Assembly (NCBI GenBank): GCA_964572965.1
Contig: CAZNHL010000042.1
Location: 1 to 39,664 of the forward strand
Direction: 5' to 3'
DNA length: 39,664 nucleotides
Origin: CAZNHL01 sp964572965
Lineage (GTDB): Bacteria; Bacteroidota; Bacteroidia; Cytophagales; UBA9547
This document shows positions 16,147 through 23,278 of this stretch, one piece after another. Position 1 is the first letter of the stretch. The number at the start of each line of letters is the position of its first letter. The position numbers were made by a program, and so were the translations under genes. A model generated the notes under the pieces. The model saw only the letters and a list, made by a program, of their open reading frames with translations. It ran no database searches and had not been told where the DNA came from.

Positions 16147-18309
16147 ATGTTTGAGTTTTTTAAAAAAGCATCACGTTTCTGTATATCTGCAATAACATTA
16201 TTCGCTTTAGTATTTACTTTAGCGAATAATTCAAATGCACAGGATAATACTTTAGCGTATAATAACGAAAAGGTTTCTGATCAGTCAGAAAAAACAACGA
16301 CCACCGAAACTACCAGCATTTTAACTTCTGAGAAAAAATATTTTTCTTCTATTAATTTAGCTGCAGAAGATTCCGCTGCTCCTCAGAGTGAATTCATGAA
16401 GAACTTACAGGTAAGTGGTGTTGTAAGGTTTATCACATATTACAGAAATATGGATAAGTATTATGGTGACATGATTGGAGGGGACAAAAGTATTGGCTTT
16501 TCTGATTATCCTTTTGCACCGGGAGCAGTAGCTCAAGGGGCATATCCGTTACTGGAATTAAACATGACATCAACTATTGCTAAGAAAGCTGATTTTAACG
16601 TTGGATATTCTTTTGCTCACTTTTATACCGGCGAAACTTCAGGCGACGCTTCCAAAGTAGCAACAGCTATTCAAAACTTAAGGTTCTCTGGTAATATGTA
16701 TTCCAAGAGGGGGAAGTTAGGACTCTCGATGGGTACAACCATTTGGGCTAAATTGAGCAGGTTTACAATGGGGCAGGCCGATTACAGAGATGATTACTTT
16801 GATCGTTTCCCTTGGGACTGGTATAGAAATTCATTTTTAAGATATGACGAATACTACGGTTTAGGTACTAATATTGGTATGCCGGCTTATGCAAGATCAC
16901 CTTTTCAGGGTGTAGCCTTATCTGGTGAGTTGTATAGACCTAATGTTAATTTTTCTCTTTTGTATGGTAGAACAAACACTTCTGCTACACAATCAGTTGC
17001 AATTAATGGGTATCCATCAAGAACAGTTGCTGCAAGAGTTGAAAAACCAATATTTATTAAATGGTTTAATGGTGCTTTTGGTGTTAATTATTACAAAAGA
17101 ACAGCTAACGAACTTACTAAAGGAGAGCAGAAGCTAGACCAGAATTATGTTGTGAGTACTGATATGAATGCTACTATCAAGAAAATAAAAGTAAGTTATG
17201 AAATAGGTTATGGTAAAGTAAACAATCCGTCTTCCCGGGGAGCAAACGAACCTATATGGGGCGGTGGTCAAGGAGGTACAGCGATGTTCGGGAAAATAGA
17301 AATGGATAAAAAATCTACAACTTTCCCGCTCTCTTTAGAAGCATATAGAATTGACTATAATTTTGTGTCACTTGATAATAGTATTCTAAATTCAAACTCT
17401 TCGGTTCACACAGGTGGATATACTACTCCAACAGCAGGAGATCCTCAACATGATTATGACAACTTCTTATTAATGAACGTTGCTCAGGAGGTTGGTCAAT
17501 ATGCCAACAATAGATGGGGGGTAATTCTTAAAGGTGAAAAGAAAATCGGACGTTTTGTTTTCCAGGCAGGTTATGCACTAAGTCAGGAGCTGGTAAATAA
17601 ACATGATACGATCACAATGCAACACAGAGTTAATGCATTTTCTCGTTCTCGCTTCAGACCATGGTATCAGTCAGGAGGAAATTATGGAACTCTTCGTAGT
17701 GTATGGAGAAGAACTTATGAAACTTTTACAATTAATGATAAAGCAAACGGCCAATCGACTGATTATAAAAAGGCATTCGCAGGTGTAGATTTAATGGCTA
17801 AATACAAATGTAAACTGTTTAACAGGGATCTGGTTTTGATGAATTTCTTTAACTATACCTCTGTTCAGGATATGGATATAATTTCTAACCCTGTACCGAC
17901 TTTTGGAACAACAGCTTTAGTTGCTTCTTATTACAATGATTTTTTAGCAGCATATAATTTTGCTAAAAAGTGGACAGCAATAGGTGACATCGGTTTTGAA
18001 AAAATGACAGGTAATAATAGAGTAAATATGTATGATCCGGCACTTGCCGCGAGTGGGTCAAGCGGTTTTACGACAGATAGAGTCAAAGGCTTAACAATGT
18101 TGCAAAAAGGTTATTCTTTGGCTTTAGGTCTTAGCTATGATTTTGCTAAAAATGCAAGTATTCATTTGAGAAACAGATGGATGTATCAAAACCCTGATGA
18201 GGGAGATGTTTTAGTCTTGAAATGGCTAGGATACAAAAAAACAGAAAGTTTCGTTGCAGATCAGTTTGTTGGAACTGAGACAACGCTTGAATTTAAATTA
18301 TTCTTTTAA
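16147..18309 (+). CDS. Predicted outer-membrane beta-barrel protein (operon gene 2)
   Basis: A 720-residue exported protein that I do not recognise by family. The signal peptide ends near NNSNAQ (about residue 31). Residues 32-80 are rich in Ser, Thr and Glu and probably disordered. From about 88 to the end it shows alternating aromatic and polar strands with acidic turns, such as VSGVVRFITYYRNMDKYYG and YSLALGLSYDFAKNASIHLR. It ends LEFKLFF with the terminal Phe usual in outer-membrane barrels. Two conserved-looking aromatic patches (RFPWDWYRNSFLRYDEYYG and FRPWYQSGGNYG) could line the pore or bind sugars. There is no plug or TonB box, so it is not SusC. It sits 33 bp after the GH18 gene and 16 bp before a second barrel, which suggests an export or porin role for glycan handling. 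Confidence 0.7.
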   Translation: MFEFFKKASRFCISAITLFALVFTLANNSNAQDNTLAYNNEKVSDQSEKTTTTETTSILTSEKKYFSSINLAAEDSAAPQSEFMKNLQVSGVVRFITYYRNMDKYYGDMIGGDKSIGFSDYPFAPGAVAQGAYPLLELNMTSTIAKKADFNVGYSFAHFYTGETSGDASKVATAIQNLRFSGNMYSKRGKLGLSMGTTIWAKLSRFTMGQADYRDDYFDRFPWDWYRNSFLRYDEYYGLGTNIGMPAYARSPFQGVALSGELYRPNVNFSLLYGRTNTSATQSVAINGYPSRTVAARVEKPIFIKWFNGAFGVNYYKRTANELTKGEQKLDQNYVVSTDMNATIKKIKVSYEIGYGKVNNPSSRGANEPIWGGGQGGTAMFGKIEMDKKSTTFPLSLEAYRIDYNFVSLDNSILNSNSSVHTGGYTTPTAGDPQHDYDNFLLMNVAQEVGQYANNRWGVILKGEKKIGRFVFQAGYALSQELVNKHDTITMQHRVNAFSRSRFRPWYQSGGNYGTLRSVWRRTYETFTINDKANGQSTDYKKAFAGVDLMAKYKCKLFNRDLVLMNFFNYTSVQDMDIISNPVPTFGTTALVASYYNDFLAAYNFAKKWTAIGDIGFEKMTGNNRVNMYDPALAASGSSGFTTDRVKGLTMLQKGYSLALGLSYDFAKNASIHLRNRWMYQNPDEGDVLVLKWLGYKKTESFVADQFVGTETTLEFKLFF

Positions 18310-18325
18310 TAATTATATTTAAATA

Positions 18326-20059
18326 ATGAAAAGTAGAACTCTTTTATTATCACTGTCCTGCCTTTTGTCTGTAAGTTTCGCTAAGGCTCAGACGAAATTT
18401 AGTCTTGGCGGATATGGTCGTGCTATAGTTACTGATAACAATTTGTCTGGCAATATATTAGATAAAACAGATGTTAATGGTGCCTATAAGGATACTTTGA
18501 CTCAAAATAAGGGAGTTAGTGGTTATTTCTTATTTGACTTAACAACTGACTTAAAGGTAAATGACGATTTTAAAGCAAATGCAATACTACGTGTTAAAAG
18601 TCCATTTGGTGCTTTCTTTGGAGATAGAGTACAATTCCAGTTTCGTCAGTTGCAATTATCAGGCCGTATAGCCAAGAGGGTTAACTATGAGTTAGGTGAT
18701 ATTAATGTATCATTGACTCCATATACCGTTTACAACCCTGAGGAGATGTGGCATACTTATGAAGCGGAAGTATTCAAACAAAGAAGAACCATTCAGCGAT
18801 ATGAAAACTTCAATTTCGGTAATGCTTGGCGTTTACAAGGTGCGCAGGCAAATACTTTAATTAAAGTTAATAAAGTAATTGATGGAGTAGGTTTAAAAGC
18901 CTTTGCTGTTAGAACGAGTTCTTCTAATGCGATCTCAACTGCAGACCGTGTTTTAGCTGGTGGACGTGCTGAGTTAATTAAAAATAATTTTATTACAGTA
19001 GGTGGTAACTATACCGGTTTATTAGACATTCCTATTTCTGTAGTACCTAATTATTTGACAAATCACGTTTTGACAGGTGATGTGAATTTTAAGCGTGAAA
19101 ATGAAGCCCTTTTATTTAAGTTAATGTTAGAAGGGGGAAGTTCAATTTATAACTATGGTCCTAAAAAGGAATCAAAAGTTACATACAATGACTATTTCTA
19201 CGATGTTAATGCAAGATTAGGCGTTAAAGCTATCAAAGCAGAAGTGTATGTAGGATATAAGAATGTTGGTGTTCAGTTTAATAGCCCTTCTGCACAAACA
19301 GCACGTTTAAATGTGGATACAACTTCTCAATTGTTTACTAAAGTGAATAATGGTCAGGATAAGAGATCTTTGATTTTATATGACCGTTTTACTCAGGAGA
19401 ACATATATAATCAGACAATTGCTACGCGTTTATATTCTTTCAGACCTCAGTATGGTAATTTAGATCCGTATGGTCCGGCTACTCCAAACCGTACTGGTTT
19501 TACAGTTGGTTTAGCAACTGATTCTTCAATAAAAATTATTTATGCAGATGTGGCTGCAAAGGTATTTAAAGAGGTAGTTGGAGAGGGAACAACAGAGTTA
19601 AGGAACTTTACACAGTTAAAAGGGGGTTTAGTATTCAATATAGGAGAATTGATCTCTTCACAACGTTTGTTAACAGTAAGTGCAGGTGCACGCTATGAGA
19701 ATACGACAAGAGGCGGAAAAGCTAAAGTCGATTTCAATAGTACTTTAATTGATTTGGGAACTTCGTTGGAAGTTTTCAAAAAGGTTGACCTGCTGGTTGG
19801 TCTTAAATTATTGAATGGTAAAGGAACAGAATTCCAGGCTGTAAGAGATAATAACAATATTATTAACCCAAATATTCCGATTAACAGTTACAATTATGAG
19901 GGTAGCGAGAATGTATATTCAGCAGGGGTTAGATTAAGATTTGCTGAAAAGTCTTTCTTCACTGTTAACTATTATTACTCTAGTTTGAAAAACAAACTTA
20001 ACGACACTCAAAGTTATAATATTGGACAATTGTTCATGAATTATACAATTCAATTGTAG
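18326..20059 (+). CDS. Second predicted outer-membrane barrel (operon gene 3)
   Basis: A 577-residue exported protein. The signal peptide ends SFAKAQ at about residue 22, and the mature protein begins at once with barrel-like strands (TKFSLGGYGRAIVTDNN). A stretch LFDLTTDLKVNDDFKANAIL, then FQFRQLQLSGRIAKRVNYELGDINVSLTPY, reads like the strand pairs of a porin or alginate-export-type barrel. Later strands include SFFTVNYYYSSLKN, and the end is MNYTIQL. It has no plug domain. It shows no obvious sequence similarity to the preceding barrel, so the two are probably not recent duplicates. Spacing of 16 bp before and 20 bp after places it in the same transcript. Function is inferred only from fold and context. 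Confidence 0.7.
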   Translation: MKSRTLLLSLSCLLSVSFAKAQTKFSLGGYGRAIVTDNNLSGNILDKTDVNGAYKDTLTQNKGVSGYFLFDLTTDLKVNDDFKANAILRVKSPFGAFFGDRVQFQFRQLQLSGRIAKRVNYELGDINVSLTPYTVYNPEEMWHTYEAEVFKQRRTIQRYENFNFGNAWRLQGAQANTLIKVNKVIDGVGLKAFAVRTSSSNAISTADRVLAGGRAELIKNNFITVGGNYTGLLDIPISVVPNYLTNHVLTGDVNFKRENEALLFKLMLEGGSSIYNYGPKKESKVTYNDYFYDVNARLGVKAIKAEVYVGYKNVGVQFNSPSAQTARLNVDTTSQLFTKVNNGQDKRSLILYDRFTQENIYNQTIATRLYSFRPQYGNLDPYGPATPNRTGFTVGLATDSSIKIIYADVAAKVFKEVVGEGTTELRNFTQLKGGLVFNIGELISSQRLLTVSAGARYENTTRGGKAKVDFNSTLIDLGTSLEVFKKVDLLVGLKLLNGKGTEFQAVRDNNNIINPNIPINSYNYEGSENVYSAGVRLRFAEKSFFTVNYYYSSLKNKLNDTQSYNIGQLFMNYTIQL

Positions 20060-20079
20060 TAATTTAAAAAGTTTAACTT

Positions 20080-21279
20080 ATGATGCTGAAAAATATCGCT
20101 TTCTTATCCGTTTTTGCTTTAGTTGTTACTATTAGCAGTTGTAAGAGAACTTACAAAGATGTTGATTCACTATCTCCGTCACTTAAGTCTGCTGACGAAA
20201 ATTTTGGTTATGCTGACGATAACAACAAATTTAGGGCTTATGGTTGGAAGAGTAGAACTTTAAGAGGAAACTTTACTGTAACCAGAAAAGGGTACGATCT
20301 TTTAAATCCTGTTGACTATACAGCATATAGTGAAACAAACGGTGACACTATAGGTTTTGGCTTTAAGTTTAATCAAGAAGTTTCTTATAAAATTAGAGTA
20401 GTAGGTGCTACTTCTGGTGCTGTATCTGAGCTCTTTGCTACCGGTAAAGAATCAATACCAAGAACATCGGTAGCAGTTAAACCAAGTGGTGTTTTTTGGT
20501 TTGGGGCTTCAACAAGTCCTACCATATTTAAAGATAATATGGTGTATACATATTTGGATATATATAAAGATGGTCAATATGTAAATATTGGAAGAGATTC
20601 GATCTTTGTTACTCAAGTGATACTGCCTCAAATCGCTCATCGAAAATACAAGTCTATTTTTATTGTTGATGATTTTGAAGGGACTGCTAAATTAGGAACT
20701 CCTTATAGTGATTTAAATGCTGCTGAAAAAGCGGCGTTTAAGTATAACTTCAATTTCCAGAATAAAAATGTTCCTGGTGGTGGTATTGAAGGACTTTACT
20801 GTTTGTACTGGTCTGGTTCAGATGTAAATTATAATTCATATGTTGCCGGTGCTGATGAGAATAAAGGGCCAGGAGAGAGTCCGTTGGCTCACTTGGGAGT
20901 GATAACCACCAAAGATCCTGATAGCGTTTATGTAAACGCTTATATTAACGGTACAGGTAAAGTAGGAACTTCTTGCTTGTTTATTATATGGGAAAAAGAT
21001 TTGGCTGGTCCTTATACTTTTACCGGTAATTCAAAGTATGAGATAGATAGGTTTGGTATTCAATATCCAATTACCTGGACAGGCTGGCGTTTAGTAAGTG
21101 TTCCTTATTCTGCGTTTAAAAAGTTAAATACAAGTTATGGTAATGGTAATGGACAATTAAACCCTGATAAATTCGGTGGTTTATCGGTAGGGATTGACTC
21201 TTATCCTACCTCGGGTAAAGAGGTAGAGTACTTTATGGATTATATTGTTGTTACTGAGGGGGCTCCATTTAAACAATAG
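20080..21279 (+). CDS. Lipoprotein with carbohydrate-binding-like C-terminus (operon gene 4)
   Basis: A 399-residue lipoprotein. The N-terminus MMLKNIAFLSVFALVVTISSC gives a lipobox ISSC; the start is ATG 20080 or the next codon. The mature chain begins CKRTYKD. The C-terminal third has the pattern of a galactose-binding-like or CBM-type beta-sandwich: SIFIVDDFEG, VYVNAYINGTG, TGWRLVSVPYSAFKK, LNPDKFGGLSVGI and a final VEYFMDYIVVTEGAPF. These resemble the strands of carbohydrate-binding modules that end in a DxI strand. It is paralogous to the next gene. With the chitinase and barrels in the same operon, a surface glycan-binding role is likely. It is 3 bp from the next start. Confidence 0.75.
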   Translation: MMLKNIAFLSVFALVVTISSCKRTYKDVDSLSPSLKSADENFGYADDNNKFRAYGWKSRTLRGNFTVTRKGYDLLNPVDYTAYSETNGDTIGFGFKFNQEVSYKIRVVGATSGAVSELFATGKESIPRTSVAVKPSGVFWFGASTSPTIFKDNMVYTYLDIYKDGQYVNIGRDSIFVTQVILPQIAHRKYKSIFIVDDFEGTAKLGTPYSDLNAAEKAAFKYNFNFQNKNVPGGGIEGLYCLYWSGSDVNYNSYVAGADENKGPGESPLAHLGVITTKDPDSVYVNAYINGTGKVGTSCLFIIWEKDLAGPYTFTGNSKYEIDRFGIQYPITWTGWRLVSVPYSAFKKLNTSYGNGNGQLNPDKFGGLSVGIDSYPTSGKEVEYFMDYIVVTEGAPFKQ

Positions 21280-21282
21280 TTT

Positions 21283-22251
21283 ATGATTTTGAAAAAATAT
21301 TTTCTTTTATTAACAGTTACGATAGTTGGCATTTTGCTTGGGTCTTGTAAAAGAGATCTTGAAGGGGTTGTTGGCCCTGCCATATGTGCTACTGATAATT
21401 TCGGAGTGACTGAAGAAATTAAAACTAACCTTACAACGATTGATTTCAGTAAAGTCGATTCTATTAAAGTTACTGCTAAATTTGATGAGAAGGTTAGCTG
21501 GACAGTTGCAATTACCGGCAAGACTTCTGGTGCGAGAAAGACATTTGAAGGACTTTCTGATAATGTGAATGTGGGATGGTGGGGTGAGCCGGATTCTTTG
21601 CTTTTTTTTGAGAATAATGAAGAATGTATAGTTGACTTAAATGTTAGCTGTAAAGGGATTGTTAGCTCTAATGCTTTTAAAATACTTAAAGTAAGTACAT
21701 TTAAAAACTTTGGAGTTATGGGATATGATTTAGATAATAATCAACCCATTACTATAGTTTATCCTAATCCGTTGGCTGTGAATATGGTGACAACATATAA
21801 AACAGATACAGAAGCAGGTAACGTTACTAAATCCCCACAGGGAGGAAAGTTCTTCCATATAACAACTATGGGATCTGAAAATCTCGTTTGGTACTTTGGA
21901 GGCTTTGATATTATGGGTAATCCAAGTACACTGGCAAAATTTGCTAAAGAGGATCCTCGTAATGTTTATATGAATTTCTTTGTTAATGTTAATGGTTATA
22001 GTTTAACTCAGACTCAAATAATTATTTTTGAGGGCCCGGCAAAGTTAAAACGTTTAAAAGCAATTAATGGAGCGTTTGCAGGATGGAAATATATTTCATT
22101 CCCATTATCTGATATGAATGTTGAAGATATTTCGCAAATCAGATCAATTGATGTTAATATAGGAGCTTCTCCAGATCAGGCGAGAAACGCTGAAATGAAT
22201 TTGGATTTGATTATGTTAACTAAAGGGAAACCATTCCTGAAAAAAGGATAA
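21283..22251 (+). CDS. Paralogous lipoprotein (operon gene 5)
   Basis: A 322-residue lipoprotein with lipobox LGSC (MILKKYFLLLTVTIVGILLGSC) and mature start CKRDLEG. It shares order and motifs with the lipoprotein before it. Both have DNFG or ENFG near the start, TSGA after a strand (ITGKTSGA against VGATSGA), VYMNFFVNVNG against VYVNAYINGTG, AGWKYISFPLSDM against TGWRLVSVPYSAF, and LDLIMLTKGKPF against MDYIVVTEGAPF. It is about 75 residues shorter. It is the last gene of the operon and is followed by a 22-bp terminator stem. Binding to a glycan is inferred from the C-terminal sandwich pattern and the context, not from a recognised ligand site. Confidence 0.75.
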   Translation: MILKKYFLLLTVTIVGILLGSCKRDLEGVVGPAICATDNFGVTEEIKTNLTTIDFSKVDSIKVTAKFDEKVSWTVAITGKTSGARKTFEGLSDNVNVGWWGEPDSLLFFENNEECIVDLNVSCKGIVSSNAFKILKVSTFKNFGVMGYDLDNNQPITIVYPNPLAVNMVTTYKTDTEAGNVTKSPQGGKFFHITTMGSENLVWYFGGFDIMGNPSTLAKFAKEDPRNVYMNFFVNVNGYSLTQTQIIIFEGPAKLKRLKAINGAFAGWKYISFPLSDMNVEDISQIRSIDVNIGASPDQARNAEMNLDLIMLTKGKPFLKKG

Positions 22252-22293
22252 TTGATTTTTAAAGGGAGAATTTCAGCCTTTTTTCATCGCTCT

Positions 22294-22346
22294 AAAAAGA
22301 AAAAGTTACAATGATTTATAATCATTGTAACTTTTTCTTTTTTTTT
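22294..22346 (+). terminator. Strong terminator of the GH18 operon
   Basis: A perfect 22-bp stem (22294-22315 with 22321-22342, core GTTACAATGAT) with a 5-base loop TTATA runs straight into more T residues. It closes the operon about 45 bp after the last stop. Confidence 0.93.
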
Positions 22347-22384
22347 CGTATAGACTACTAATTTATGGTCTTAATGAATTTTTT

Positions 22385-22600
22385 ATGGAAGAGCGCTTAA
22401 TGAATGTTTTTGTCCAGGAAGATGACAAGGAAATGCAGAAGACTATCAGGGATAATTATCAAAAAAGTAATTACCAGATTCAATTTCTTCCCAATGATTT
22501 TTCTGTATTTGAATTGTTAAGCTTTAACCCTGATATTATAGTTCAGGATTTTAGAAATAATAATGTTATTAACTGTTTTGAATGGTCCTCTCAATATTGA
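22385..22600 (+). CDS. Small protein resembling half of a receiver domain
   Basis: A 71-residue hypothetical protein lying between two terminators, so it forms its own short transcript. It reads like the first half of a response-regulator receiver domain: beta1 with acidic residues (NVFVQEDDKEM, E12-D14), a helix, beta2 (YQIQFLPN), a second helix and beta3 ending in D55 (NPDIIVQDF). The remaining beta4 to alpha5, with the Thr/Ser and Lys switch residues, are absent. The chain ends FEWSSQY within a terminator hairpin. Met6 is an alternative start. No clear promoter is seen, only TAATTTAT at a reasonable place. It might be a remnant, or the transcript might act as RNA; the receiver resemblance is my reading of the pattern. 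Confidence 0.5.
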   Translation: MEERLMNVFVQEDDKEMQKTIRDNYQKSNYQIQFLPNDFSVFELLSFNPDIIVQDFRNNNVINCFEWSSQY

Positions 22601-22612
22601 GAGGATTTTTTT
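22586..22612 (+). terminator. Terminator overlapping the 71-aa gene stop
   Basis: TCCTCTCAAT and ATTGAGAGGA (22586-22605) form a perfect palindrome followed by seven T. The TGA stop at 22598-22600 lies in the right arm. Confidence 0.9.
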
Positions 22613-22657
22613 ATTCAAATTTTTTATTTTTATAATCAATTAATTGTGCCTTAATAC

Positions 22658-22665
22658 TAGTTTTG
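22658..22665 (+). promoter_or_regulatory. -7 promoter element for the NUDIX gene
   Basis: TAGTTTTG matches TAnnTTTG and ends 22 bases before the ATG at 22688. No -33 element at standard spacing. Confidence 0.45.
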
Positions 22666-22687
22666 GGTATTACTATAAATTTCAATT

Positions 22688-23236
22688 ATGACCACTGAAC
22701 AAAACCCTTGGAAAACAGTTTCATCTAGAAAAGTTTATGATAACCCGTGGATTAGTGTTAGAGAGGATCAGGTAATTAACCCTGGTGGAGGAAATGGTAT
22801 TTATGGGGTTGTCAGTTTTAAGAATAAGGCTATTGGAATTATTCCGATTGACGAGGAGGGCTATACATATCTTGTAGGTCAGTTTCGTTATTCTTTAGAA
22901 GAATACTCCTGGGAAATTCCCATGGGGGGAGGGAAAATAGGAGTAGATATTTTGGAGTCTGCAAAGAGAGAACTGAAAGAGGAAACAGGGTTTGAAGCAA
23001 CTAACTGGGAGCTTATTATGAGAATTCATACTTCTAATTCTGTTACTGATGAAGAAGGTTTTGTTTTTTTAGCTCAAAAACTGGTAGCAGGTGAGGCTGA
23101 GTTAGAAGAGACTGAAGATATTAAGGTAATGAAACTAACAATGAAAGAAGCTGTTCAAATGGTAATGAATGGTGAAATTACCGATTCAATATCTGTTGGA
23201 GGTTTACTGAAAGCTGCGAGGTTGTTAAATATCTAG
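22688..23236 (+). CDS. NUDIX hydrolase (ADP-ribose pyrophosphatase-like)
   Basis: A 182-residue cytoplasmic NUDIX enzyme. The N-terminal strand arrangement (PWKTVSSRKVYDNPWISVREDQVINPGG) and the tail are typical of ADP-ribose or nucleoside-diphosphate-sugar pyrophosphatases. The NUDIX box reads GGGKIGVDILESAKRELKEE followed by TGF. The catalytic REL-x-EE-x-G part is intact. The glutamate expected at the sixth place after the first Gly of the box is Val, but that residue is not one of the metal ligands. The substrate is not determined. It stands alone, converging on the OmpA/LysM gene with a shared hairpin. Confidence 0.88.
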   Translation: MTTEQNPWKTVSSRKVYDNPWISVREDQVINPGGGNGIYGVVSFKNKAIGIIPIDEEGYTYLVGQFRYSLEEYSWEIPMGGGKIGVDILESAKRELKEETGFEATNWELIMRIHTSNSVTDEEGFVFLAQKLVAGEAELEETEDIKVMKLTMKEAVQMVMNGEITDSISVGGLLKAARLLNI

Positions 23237-23240
23237 TATT

Positions 23241-23278
23241 TAGAGTAAAGGGAGTATTAATGTACTCTCTTTACTCTA
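23241..23278. terminator. Hairpin between the NUDIX and OmpA/LysM genes
   Basis: A 16-bp stem (23241-23256 with 23263-23278) has one wobble pair and a 6-base loop. On the plus strand it is followed by ACTTTTTG, which fits termination of the NUDIX gene. The OmpA/LysM stop (complement of 23257-23259) sits in the loop. Confidence 0.75.
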
